NCBI GenBank assembly: GCA_031279735.1
Contig: JAITHX010000040.1
Span: 1-12,757, forward strand
Source: Prevotellaceae bacterium
GTDB taxonomy: Bacteria > Bacteroidota > Bacteroidia > Bacteroidales > UBA932
Direction of reading: 5' to 3'
Length of the DNA stretch: 12,757 bases
Both the position numbers and the translations under genes were made by a program. Positions 5,725 through 12,757 of this stretch are shown here, piece after piece (within the stretch, counting starts at the first letter, position 1; each line of letters begins with the position of its first letter). Under the pieces are notes generated by a model, which was not told the DNA's origin, made no database searches, and was given only the letters and a program-made list of their open reading frames with translations.

Positions 5725-7293
5725 ATGAAAATTAAAATTATGCTTATTACTGTCGTTTCCGCGTTCGCGGCGCTTGCTGCCGCCGACAACGCGGAGGCGC
5801 AAAAGAAGGGCGACGCCGGCGGCATAAAGCCGGGCGATTTGCCCAGAAAGACTTTGGGGCAATACTCGACGCCGCGCGGCGCAACGGCGGCTTACGGTCC
5901 GTATTCGCCAAATCTAAATTCGATTCGCCGGCACAAGTGTCCCGAATGGTTTCGCGACGCCAAGCTCGGAATGTTTATAGACTGGGGCATTTATTCCGTG
6001 CCGGGCTGGGCGCCGCGTCAGGAAGAGGGGGCAATGTATCCCGACGGCTACCTCAATCATATCCTCCATAGGGACGCCGACCGCGGATATCACGAAAAGA
6101 CATGGGGCAAGGACTTTAAGCCCGATGATTTCATCCCGATGTTCACCGCCGAGAACTTCAATGCCGAACAGCTGATGCGCCTCGCCGCCGAATCGGGCAT
6201 GAAATACGTGGTTCCGTTCTGCAAGCATCACGACGGATTCTGTCTGTGGCCAAGCAGCTACACGGGTCGAAACGCTTTTGAGATGGGACCGCGCAGAGAT
6301 TTGGTGCGACCGATGGCGGAGGAGTGCAATCGTCTGGGACTGAAATTCGGATTCTATTTCTCGGTCGAGGAATGGCGCGCTCCGGTGATAGTTGACGGCG
6401 AAAAGAAGATAAGGGTGTGGAACGCTCCCCTCCGCCCGTGGGACGACAAGGAAATAAAGACGATGATGAGCGGAAAGTATTTTGTCGAAGGCAACTTTTT
6501 CGACAACTATATCGTGCCGCAAGCCAAGGAGTTTATAGATATGTACGACCCCGACATACTCTGGTTCGACGGCGAATGGGACATGCTGCCCGAAGAGCTG
6601 CGCACGACCGACATCATAGCCCATTTCTTCAATAAAGCCGAAGGACGCAAGGAGGTGGCGCTCAACGATCGCTTCGGACAAGTGCGCGACAAGCTCGGCG
6701 ACTTCTTCTGCAGCGAATATCATTCGCTTCCGCACGAAATGACGATGAGCCACCCGTGGGAGGAAAACCGCAGTATCAGTCAGTCGTTCGGCTATAACCG
6801 CGAGGACACCGACGAAAACGTCCTCGCGCCCGACGAACTGATAGACATGTTTACCCGCATCGTGAGCGAAAACGGAAATCTGCTGCTTATGATCAACCTC
6901 GACGGCACCGGCGCGCTGCCCGAAATCCAGGCAAGCCGTCTGCGCGAACTGGGCGCATGGCTGAAGGTGAACGGCGAAGCGATCTACGGGTCGCGTCCAT
7001 GGAGGGTCAGCAGTCAGGACGACGGCAAGATTCGCTTCACTCAAAGCAAGGACGGCAGCGCTATTTATGTTATCTGCACCGACTTTCCGAAAGACCGCCT
7101 CCTGCTGCATACCATTCATCTCAACGAAAATTCCAAAGTCACCATGCTCGGCGCCGAAGAGACGGAACTGAAATGGAGCCAGCCTATAATAAGCTGGGCG
7201 AAAAGAGCGCTGGAGATCGTTATTCCGGACGAGCTGTATGCGAAGCGGAGGAATGAACATGCGTGGGTGTTCAAATTGGAAATTAAGAATTAA
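5725..7293 (+). CDS. Secreted GH29 alpha-L-fucosidase
   Basis: The product belongs to glycoside hydrolase family 29, retaining enzymes that release terminal alpha-L-fucose from glycans. A signal peptide is visible (charged start, hydrophobic residues 4-20, likely cleavage near AEAQ, no lipobox), so it should act in the periplasm or outside the cell. Catalytic-domain landmarks are WFRDAKLGMFIDWGIYSVPGW (start at 75), the substrate-binding KHHDGF (167-172), FGFYFSVEEW (208-217), and DPDILWFDGEW (275-285), where D282 is the expected nucleophile. NLLLMINLDGTG and NGEAIYGSRPW mark the end of the barrel, and a small beta-domain follows. The 522-residue length is normal. The last four codons (E-I-K-N) and the TAA stop are spelled by the mosaic repeat that begins here, so the original C-terminus has probably been replaced or trimmed. 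It has its own promoter and no linked sus genes in this window. Confidence 0.93.
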   Translation: MKIKIMLITVVSAFAALAAADNAEAQKKGDAGGIKPGDLPRKTLGQYSTPRGATAAYGPYSPNLNSIRRHKCPEWFRDAKLGMFIDWGIYSVPGWAPRQEEGAMYPDGYLNHILHRDADRGYHEKTWGKDFKPDDFIPMFTAENFNAEQLMRLAAESGMKYVVPFCKHHDGFCLWPSSYTGRNAFEMGPRRDLVRPMAEECNRLGLKFGFYFSVEEWRAPVIVDGEKKIRVWNAPLRPWDDKEIKTMMSGKYFVEGNFFDNYIVPQAKEFIDMYDPDILWFDGEWDMLPEELRTTDIIAHFFNKAEGRKEVALNDRFGQVRDKLGDFFCSEYHSLPHEMTMSHPWEENRSISQSFGYNREDTDENVLAPDELIDMFTRIVSENGNLLLMINLDGTGALPEIQASRLRELGAWLKVNGEAIYGSRPWRVSSQDDGKIRFTQSKDGSAIYVICTDFPKDRLLLHTIHLNENSKVTMLGAEETELKWSQPIISWAKRALEIVIPDELYAKRRNEHAWVFKLEIKN

Positions 7294-7486
7294 GAATTAA
7301 GAATTAAGAATTGCCATGCGGAAAATTAAGAATTAAAAATCAAGAATTAAGAATTGCCATGCGGAAAGTCGAACAGTTTATAATTCTCCCCGCGTCCGTC
7401 AGGCAATTCTTAATTCTTAATTCTTAATTCTTAATTTCCGAAGGGTAATTCTTAATTCTTAATTTTTAATTCTTAATTCTTAATTT
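7278..7486. repeat. Mosaic repeat element B (heptamer inverted repeat)
   Basis: A perfect 38-bp inverted repeat (7278-7315 against 7402-7439) is built of AATTAAG heptamers ending in GCC. Between the arms lie two copies of AATTGCCATGCGG (7309-7321 and 7352-7364) and a 24-bp word at 7380-7403 that matches 711-734 of element A with one difference. After the right arm comes CCGAAGGG and another inverted heptamer tract running to about 7486. The left end overlaps the last codons of the fucosidase; the right end abuts the -7 box at 7488. There is no ORF or transposase within it. The hairpin could stop or slow transcription leaving the fucosidase gene (inference). Confidence 0.9.
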
Positions 7487-7487
7487 C

Positions 7488-7495
7488 TACCTTTG
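7488..7495 (+). promoter_or_regulatory. Putative promoter -7 box for the thioredoxin-bat-recF run
   Basis: TACCTTTG matches TAnnTTTG and lies 30 bases upstream of the ATG at 7526. No clean TTTG is found at the expected -33 spacing; the matching position is TTTTTA inside the AT-rich repeat tract. The repeat therefore appears to supply the upstream half of this promoter. Confidence 0.6.
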
Positions 7496-7525
7496 CGGAG
7501 TTTTTAAATTTAAAATATTGTAATA

Positions 7526-8671
7526 ATGAGACGTGTAATATTTTTACTGCTTTTATTTTCACTGACTTTCGCCTGTAGCAATTCATCTTCGGGCTACAAG
7601 ATAACCGGCAAAATCGGCTCTGACGCTATGAACGGACAGACCGTTTACATAACTGAATATTTCAGTTTTATGCGCAGGGAGAGTCCGATGGATTCGGCGG
7701 TGGTTCAAGACAGCAAATTTCAGATGAAGGGACAAATAGACTATCCTTTCTATGCCGTGCTTACGGGGAAGGACAGAAATGTTCTGATGGGTTTTTTCGT
7801 CGAGAACGCCAATATTTCCATGAGTATCGATCCGACGGGTCCGATGGCGGACGAGTATCAGGTTTCCGGATCCAAGCTGAACGAACTCTACGGCTCGTAC
7901 ACTCGCGGACTGAAACCCGTGATTCAGAAATTCAAGGAGTTCAACCAGTATGCGCAGTCGAAGGTGGCGGGAGGCCTCACGGAGGAACTCAATGCGGAAC
8001 TGACGCAAAAACAGGAAGAACTGAAAGGCGAATTTATGAAATATTCGACTTCGTTCGTGGAGAAGAACCCCGGCACCATTCTGACCGCCACCGTTCTGCT
8101 CGACTTGATTTCGAGCGGGGAGCCGGATGCGGAAACGGTAACGAAACACTACGAAAAACTTCACGACAAGGTGAAGCAGAGCGAAACGGGAAAAAGCATA
8201 GCCGACGCTCTGGAACGTCTGAAAACTCCGCCTCTCGCCGAAGGCCAGCAGTTTCGCGACTTGACGATGACGACGCCCGACGACAAGCAGGTGTCTATCT
8301 CCGACTATGCGGGAAAAGGCAAATATGTGCTGCTTGACTTCTGGGCTTCGTGGTGCGCTCCGTGCCGGATGGAGAACCCGAACGTGGTGAAGCTGTATAA
8401 AAAATACAAGAACAAAGGGTTCGAGATAGTGGGCATATCGCTCGACGAAAAAAAGGACGCCTGGGCAAAAGGCATCAGCGACGACGGCATCACTTGGGTT
8501 CAAATGTCCGACCTCAAGGGCTGGAACTCGCAGGCAGCTCTGAAATACAAGATTCAGGGAATCCCGTTCACCGTCCTGCTCGACGGGGAGGGCAAGATAA
8601 TCGGCATGAATCTTCGCGGCGGGAAGCTCGAAGAAAAACTTGCGGAACTGTTTAAGGACGCGAATAAATAA
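7526..8671 (+). CDS. DUF4369 / thioredoxin-fold (TlpA-like) lipoprotein
   Basis: The 381-residue protein combines a lipoprotein-like signal (hydrophobic 4-16, Cys17 in LTFACSN), an N-terminal beta-rich DUF4369-type domain (about 22-110, YKITGKI onward), a helical middle segment (about 120-230), and a C-terminal TlpA/AhpC-TSA thioredoxin fold. The redox motif is WCAPC with C277 and C280 inside DFWASWCAPC, and a later GIPFTVLLD segment holds the cis-proline. Proteins of this layout are envelope thiol-disulfide oxidoreductases, usually reducing, with uncharacterised clients. The Cys is not followed by acidic residues, so surface export is not indicated. It is the first gene after the 7488 promoter, and batB follows with a 15-base gap, so a shared transcript is likely and would fit a role in envelope redox or oxygen stress (inference). 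Confidence 0.9.
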   Translation: MRRVIFLLLLFSLTFACSNSSSGYKITGKIGSDAMNGQTVYITEYFSFMRRESPMDSAVVQDSKFQMKGQIDYPFYAVLTGKDRNVLMGFFVENANISMSIDPTGPMADEYQVSGSKLNELYGSYTRGLKPVIQKFKEFNQYAQSKVAGGLTEELNAELTQKQEELKGEFMKYSTSFVEKNPGTILTATVLLDLISSGEPDAETVTKHYEKLHDKVKQSETGKSIADALERLKTPPLAEGQQFRDLTMTTPDDKQVSISDYAGKGKYVLLDFWASWCAPCRMENPNVVKLYKKYKNKGFEIVGISLDEKKDAWAKGISDDGITWVQMSDLKGWNSQAALKYKIQGIPFTVLLDGEGKIIGMNLRGGKLEEKLAELFKDANK

Positions 8672-8686
8672 AAGCCGCGCGGATTG

Positions 8687-9712
8687 ATGGAATTTAAAAA
8701 CCCGGAATTTGCGCGCCTGCTGCTCCTGATACCGCTGCTGATTCTGATTCATCTGTTCGGGTCGTATCTGAAGCGCAAGCGGCTGTCGCGCTTCGGCGAC
8801 GTGCATCTTATGCAGTTGCTTATGCCTCTGGCTTCGAAATACAGGATCAGGGTGAAGGTGGCGATAGTCTGTCTTGCCGTGTTCTTTTTCGTGCTGGCGC
8901 TCATGCAGCCTCGCGCCGGACAGGTTGTTGCCGAAGTGAAGTCGAAGGGAGCGGAAATCATCATAGCGCTCGATGTGTCGAACAGCATGCTGGCAACCGA
9001 TTTCTCCCCGTCGCGCCTCGAACGCTCGAAGCTCGCCATAGCCCGTCTGGTCGATGAGCTGAAACGCGACCGGATAGGTCTGATTGTCTTTGCGGGCGAT
9101 GCATACGTGCAGCTGCCCGTGACGAGCGATTACATTTCGGCAAAATCGTTTCTGAGCGCCATAAACACGAAAATCGTTTCGCGTCAGGGGACGGACATGT
9201 CGAAAGCAATAGCTTTGGCGATGAAATCATTTTCGTCGCAAAGCGAAAACAGCCGCGCCCTGGTTATGATAACCGACGGGGAGAATCAGGAGGGGAACCC
9301 GGTGGAAATGGCGGAAATAGCCCGCAAGGACGGAATAACGATCCATACCGTCGGCATCGGTTCGACCGAAGGCTCGCCCATAATGCTTGCCGACGGAAGC
9401 ATGCTAAAGGACAGGGCGGGCGAAATCGTGATGTCGCGTCTCGACCAGAATACGCTGAAACTTGTGGCGGCGGCGGGCGGCGGCACAGCCACCGTGGCGA
9501 GCCTTTCGGACTTGGGTCTCAATTCGATTCTGCAAAGCGTGAAAGAGATGGACAAGAAGGAACTCATGTCGGAGGAGTTTCAGTCGTACTACGAATTTTT
9601 CCACATACCGCTGTTTGCGGCACTGTTGCTTATAGTTCTGGACGCCCTGATACTCGAGCGGAAGAACAAATTTTTGCACAAACTTTTGACAAACGGAGCG
9701 AATCCCGATTAA
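8687..9712 (+). CDS. batB: BatB-type VWA-domain aerotolerance protein
   Basis: The 341-residue protein is a membrane-anchored von Willebrand A protein of the Bat (Bacteroides aerotolerance) group. Two hydrophobic segments (about 9-26 and 56-73) precede the VWA domain and a third (about 305-325) follows it. The metal-ion-dependent adhesion site is complete: D96-x-S98-x-S100 in LDVSNSM, T169 in RQGTDM and D197 in ITDGEN. RFGD followed by LMP and YR in the N-terminal part, and FAGDAYVQLPVTSDY in the VWA domain, fit BatB better than BatA. A TTG three bases upstream is in frame, but the ATG at 8687 is the more natural start. No batA or MoxR ATPase gene lies upstream and no batC follows. The molecular role of Bat proteins is unsettled; the family is linked to oxygen tolerance in Bacteroides fragilis. 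Confidence 0.85.
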   Translation: MEFKNPEFARLLLLIPLLILIHLFGSYLKRKRLSRFGDVHLMQLLMPLASKYRIRVKVAIVCLAVFFFVLALMQPRAGQVVAEVKSKGAEIIIALDVSNSMLATDFSPSRLERSKLAIARLVDELKRDRIGLIVFAGDAYVQLPVTSDYISAKSFLSAINTKIVSRQGTDMSKAIALAMKSFSSQSENSRALVMITDGENQEGNPVEMAEIARKDGITIHTVGIGSTEGSPIMLADGSMLKDRAGEIVMSRLDQNTLKLVAAAGGGTATVASLSDLGLNSILQSVKEMDKKELMSEEFQSYYEFFHIPLFAALLLIVLDALILERKNKFLHKLLTNGANPD

Positions 9713-9777
9713 ACTATTTAAAGAAGTTTCATCTAAGTTAAACGAAAAAAAAATTTCGAGAATAAAATTGCATTTGC

Positions 9778-11598
9778 ATGAAGAGGTTTAGAAAATATTG
9801 TTTTGTGTGTTCGATGTTGTTTTGCGCTTTTGTGTCGCACGCCATAGATTTAACCGTAAACGCTCCGTCGCTGGTGACGGTGAACCAGCGCTTCCAAATC
9901 GCCTACACCGCCGACGGCTCGGTAAGCGAGTTTATCGCGCCCTCGTTTTCCGATTTCGACGTACTCATGGGTCCCGCGAAATCAAGCAGTATGGTAATCA
10001 TAAACAATGTTGCCACGTCTCACGTAATTTTCACCTACTATGTGCGAGCGCGAAACGAAGGCGTGTTCGACGTCCCCGAAGCCGGAGTGAAACTCAAGGA
10101 CGGCACGGTGGTGAAATCCCGAAAGACTTCCATAGAAGTTGTCCGCGAATCGCAGGGCGGCGGCGCGGCGCCGCAATCAAACCAGCAGTCGAACCCGCAG
10201 TCGTCGGGCGAAGTCAGTCCGGAGGACTTGTTCGTCGCCATGGAATTTAGCCGAACTTCGCTCTATAAGAGCGAACCCGCGATTCTCACCATTAAACTGT
10301 ATGCGCGCAATGCTCCCGTCACTTCCATTTCAAACCTCAAGATGGCTACGATGGTGGGCTTCGATTCGCAGCCGCTTCAGGTGTCGCAGGAGGAATCCAC
10401 CCTGCATCCGCAGAAATACAACAACAAAGTGTATAACGTCGCCGTGCTCGGTCGTCTGGTTCTTTATCCCCTTCGCGCCGGCGACCTGAAAATCGATCCG
10501 GTGGAACTCGTCGCCTCGCTGCAAGTGAAACAGCAGGCGCGTTCCAACGACATGTTCGACCTGTTTATGGGACCATCGTTCCGCACCGTATCGAAACAGC
10601 TGAAGTCGGCTCCGGCAACTCTCAAGATTAAGGAATTTCCGGCGGGAGCGCCTCACTCGTTCAACGGCGCGACGGGCAGCTTCAGCATAAATTCCGCAAT
10701 CGACAAAACCGCCTCCGTTGCAAATCAGGCTCTGACCTACTCTATCACCGTGTCGGGCACAGGCAATTTCAAGCAAATAAACGAACCGCTCCTCGTCCTG
10801 CCCGATAAATTCGAAAAGTACGACCCGAAAATCTCCGAAAACGTCAAGGCCGGAGCATCAGGCGGAACAGGAAGCAAAAAGTTCGAATATGTGCTCATCC
10901 CGCGAACCGAAGGCAGCTTCGACCTGCCGCCGACGGAGTTCTCCTTTTTCGACACGCGGAAGGAAACCTACGTGACGCTGAAAACAAAACCCCTGCATCT
11001 CGACATAGAAAAGGATCCGAACGCCTCGAACACCCGCCCCATTTCATCGACCCCTCTTATTTCGGGCAAAAAGCTGGAACATCTCGGCGACGACATCATT
11101 TTTATCAAAACCGGACCGACTATGCTGAAACCCGCCGGATCCGTGGTGTTCGGCTCGTCCGGATTCTTCCTGACCGGAGCGGCAATGCTCGCCGTGTTCG
11201 CTCTCGCCTGCACCGCCAAAAACATCAACGACAAAAAACGCGGCAACGTAGCCATGATGCGCTACCGGAAAGCCAGCAAGGCAGCCTCCGGACGTCTCAA
11301 ACAAGCCGCCCGACTGCTTAAGGCGGGCGACCGCGCGGGCTTCCACGAAGAGGTTTCGAGAGCCGTGTGGGGATACATAGGCGACAAGCTGAACATGCAG
11401 CTTTCGGAATTGTCGCGCGACAACGTTCAGGAAAAACTGAACCATAAAAATGTCCCGCAGGAAAACATCGACCTGCTGATAGCAGTGATCGACAACTGCG
11501 AATATGCGCGCTACGCTCCCGGAAGCAGTCGCGAGAACATGAAGGAAACTTACGACAGGGCGCTTGAAGCCATAGGCAAACTCGAAAACCTGAAATGA
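9778..11598 (+). CDS. batD: BatD-family protein
   Basis: BatD-family proteins are large envelope proteins of the Bat aerotolerance cluster, thought to act with the VWA proteins BatA/BatB. This one has 606 residues, a usual length. A signal peptide (1-22, ending SHA), a beta-rich extracytoplasmic region of Ig-like repeats (about 23-440), a Q/S-rich linker near 130-147, one transmembrane helix (about 458-478) and a helical cytoplasmic tail of about 125 residues can be seen. The opening segment (VNAPSLVTVNQRF, then YYVRARNEGVFDVP) is characteristic. It follows batB after 65 bases that include a run of nine A residues, with only a weak TAAAATTG box just before the ATG, so co-transcription with batB is most likely. 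The stop lies 4 bases before the recF start, where batC or batE might otherwise be expected. Confidence 0.87.
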   Translation: MKRFRKYCFVCSMLFCAFVSHAIDLTVNAPSLVTVNQRFQIAYTADGSVSEFIAPSFSDFDVLMGPAKSSSMVIINNVATSHVIFTYYVRARNEGVFDVPEAGVKLKDGTVVKSRKTSIEVVRESQGGGAAPQSNQQSNPQSSGEVSPEDLFVAMEFSRTSLYKSEPAILTIKLYARNAPVTSISNLKMATMVGFDSQPLQVSQEESTLHPQKYNNKVYNVAVLGRLVLYPLRAGDLKIDPVELVASLQVKQQARSNDMFDLFMGPSFRTVSKQLKSAPATLKIKEFPAGAPHSFNGATGSFSINSAIDKTASVANQALTYSITVSGTGNFKQINEPLLVLPDKFEKYDPKISENVKAGASGGTGSKKFEYVLIPRTEGSFDLPPTEFSFFDTRKETYVTLKTKPLHLDIEKDPNASNTRPISSTPLISGKKLEHLGDDIIFIKTGPTMLKPAGSVVFGSSGFFLTGAAMLAVFALACTAKNINDKKRGNVAMMRYRKASKAASGRLKQAARLLKAGDRAGFHEEVSRAVWGYIGDKLNMQLSELSRDNVQEKLNHKNVPQENIDLLIAVIDNCEYARYAPGSSRENMKETYDRALEAIGKLENLK

Positions 11599-11602
11599 GT
11601 AA

Positions 11603-12739
11603 ATGTATTTGAAGCAGCTCGCCGTTTCCAACTTCAAGAACATCGAACAGATTGACATCAATTGCTCGCCGGTGCTGAATTGTTTCGAGGGCAACAACGG
11701 CGAGGGCAAAACCAATTTGCTCGACGGAATATATTATCTCTCGATGTGTAAAAGCAAATTCCTGTCGAGCGATTATCCCAATATACGCGACAGCGAGGAG
11801 TATTTCCTCCTCAAAGCCCGCTATGCGGATGCTTCCGACGACGAGACCGAAATCCGCGTGAGCTGCGGAATAAAGCGCAACGGGAAAAAGTCTTTTAAAT
11901 GCAACGACAAGGAATACAAGAAACTTTCGGAACATATAGGAATCATACCCCTGGTTTTCGTTACGCCTTCCGATTCGGCTCTGATAACCGACGGGAGCGA
12001 AGAACGGCGAAAATTTATCAATTCGGTTATCTCTCAAACCGACAAAACGTATCTCGATGCGCTGATGCGCTACAACAATTTGCTCGCCAACAGAAATAAA
12101 CTTCTGAAAAGTAAAGGTCAGCCCATAGACGCCGGACTGATGGACACGCTGAACGAACAAATGGCGCGCTACGGAACGGCGGTTTTCGCAAAACGACGGG
12201 CACTGCTCGAAACGCTCAATCCGGCGTTCAACGAAATATATGCCGCCATATCGGGCGAAAAGGAAACGGTGAGCCTTTCGTACCGTTCCGACTTGTCGGA
12301 CGGAAAAGATCTGAAACAGCTGCTCGACGAAACCGCCGACCGCGACCGCATCCTGCAATATACCTCGACAGGCATCCACCGCGACGATTTGATTATGACG
12401 ATGAGCGGCCGTCCGCTGAAATATTCCGGCTCGCAGGGTCAGCAGAAGACCTGCATAATCGCCATGAAGATGGCTCAGTTCAGAATAATAAAACAATCGT
12501 CGGGCATCGCCCCCCTGCTGCTGCTCGACGATATTTTCGACAAGCTCGATACCGGCCGCGTCGAACGACTGATTGCTTTTGTGTCCGAAAAGAACTTCGG
12601 ACAAATATTCCTGACCGACAGCAATAAAAACCGCCTCGACGTTCTCCTTCGGGCAACAGCGACCCATTACAAACTTTTTAACGTCAGCGGGGGAAATGTT
12701 ACACTTCAACAATCATCCGACAGCCGTGAGACGCAATAA
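11603..12739 (+). CDS. recF: DNA replication and repair protein RecF
   Basis: RecF is an SMC-like ATPase that, with RecO and RecR, helps load RecA at single-strand gaps. The 378-residue length is normal. The start YLKQLAVSNFKN is typical of the family. The Walker A motif is GNNGEGKTN (30-38, K36), the ABC-type signature is SGSQGQQK (275-282) and the Walker B motif is LLLLDDIFDKLD with D309 and D310, followed by the D-loop region and QIFLTDSN. All core ATPase motifs are intact. It begins 4 bases after batD stops, so it probably depends on the upstream promoter. In many bacteria recF sits near dnaA/dnaN, whereas in Bacteroidales it is commonly elsewhere; direct linkage to bat genes is notable. 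Confidence 0.94.
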   Translation: MYLKQLAVSNFKNIEQIDINCSPVLNCFEGNNGEGKTNLLDGIYYLSMCKSKFLSSDYPNIRDSEEYFLLKARYADASDDETEIRVSCGIKRNGKKSFKCNDKEYKKLSEHIGIIPLVFVTPSDSALITDGSEERRKFINSVISQTDKTYLDALMRYNNLLANRNKLLKSKGQPIDAGLMDTLNEQMARYGTAVFAKRRALLETLNPAFNEIYAAISGEKETVSLSYRSDLSDGKDLKQLLDETADRDRILQYTSTGIHRDDLIMTMSGRPLKYSGSQGQQKTCIIAMKMAQFRIIKQSSGIAPLLLLDDIFDKLDTGRVERLIAFVSEKNFGQIFLTDSNKNRLDVLLRATATHYKLFNVSGGNVTLQQSSDSRETQ

Positions 12740-12757
12740 ACCGATTTTAGTAAGAGA
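12696..12757 (+). CDS. Start of a downstream gene, possibly DUF721/DciA-like (partial)
   Basis: An open frame starting at ATG 12696 (or GTG 12726) overlaps the 3' end of recF in another frame and remains open to the window edge, reading AVRRNKPILVR from its tenth residue. From what I recall of Bacteroidales gene order, a small DUF721 (DciA-like) gene often follows recF, and a basic start such as VRRNKPI would suit it. Only about 20 codons are visible, so this is a tentative call based mainly on position. Confidence 0.35.
   Translation, partial: MLHFNNHPTAVRRNKPILVR

Noticed and set aside
5914..7260. Long antisense frame (448 codons) opposite the fucosidase
   Set aside because: It is a by-product of the strong codon bias of the GH29 gene; the plus-strand protein has clear catalytic motifs and the antisense product resembles no known family.
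8684..8686. TTG as the start of batB
   Set aside because: An ATG is the very next codon, so the TTG is unlikely to be used.
7583..8806. Antisense frame of 407 codons opposite the thioredoxin lipoprotein
   Set aside because: It covers a gene with an intact WCAPC domain, and the antisense product is Arg/His-rich with no motif.
9743..9780. Separate promoter for batD (TAAAATTG box at 9763-9770)
   Set aside because: It has only a 7/8 match, no TTTG at the proper distance, and would leave almost no leader; read-through from batB is simpler.
11318..12712. Long antisense frame (464 codons) opposite batD and recF
   Set aside because: It spans two well-supported plus-strand genes and shows no recognisable domain.

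Overview
The window looks like a piece of a Bacteroidales (Bacteroidota) chromosome of roughly balanced GC content. The evidence is the gene families (Bat aerotolerance proteins, a DUF4369-thioredoxin lipoprotein, a NigD-like lipoprotein, a secreted GH29 fucosidase), promoters of the Bacteroidota type (TTTG, about 20 bp, TAnnTTTG), and short leaders without obvious Shine-Dalgarno sequences. The genus cannot be named from the sequence alone.

Layout. Positions 1-767 hold no credible gene. They start with a near-perfect 228-bp palindrome, continue through a short stretch carrying a minus-strand terminator, and end in a mosaic repeat (heptamer tracts, a roughly 80-bp-arm hairpin and 23-bp tandem units) that stops exactly at the 3' end of the lipid kinase gene. 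Two minus-strand units follow: dihydroorotase then lipid kinase (2999 to 768), and a UbiD-family decarboxylase then a NigD-like lipoprotein (5610 to 3135), the latter closed by a hairpin terminator at 3031-3068. At 5611-5724 two divergent promoters share an abutted TTTGCAAA core. On the plus strand come the GH29 alpha-L-fucosidase (5725-7293), a second mosaic repeat (7278-7486), and then a promoter that starts a compact gene run: DUF4369/thioredoxin lipoprotein, BatB, BatD, RecF and the first codons of one more gene.

How the genes relate. The left half is housekeeping (pyrimidine synthesis, lipid phosphorylation, probable quinone-type decarboxylation) plus an envelope lipoprotein of unknown role. 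The fucosidase points to a glycan-foraging, probably host-associated or mucin-exposed bacterium. The right half joins envelope redox and aerotolerance genes (thioredoxin lipoprotein, BatB, BatD) to recF, with a 4-base gap between batD and recF. The usual batA, batC and batE are absent from the positions where they would be expected.

I see no clear new defence system, CRISPR array, transposase or phage. The most unusual content is the family of composite palindromic/heptamer repeats that sits flush against the 3' ends of two genes (and supplies the stop codon of one), the long palindrome, and the reduced bat cluster fused to recF.
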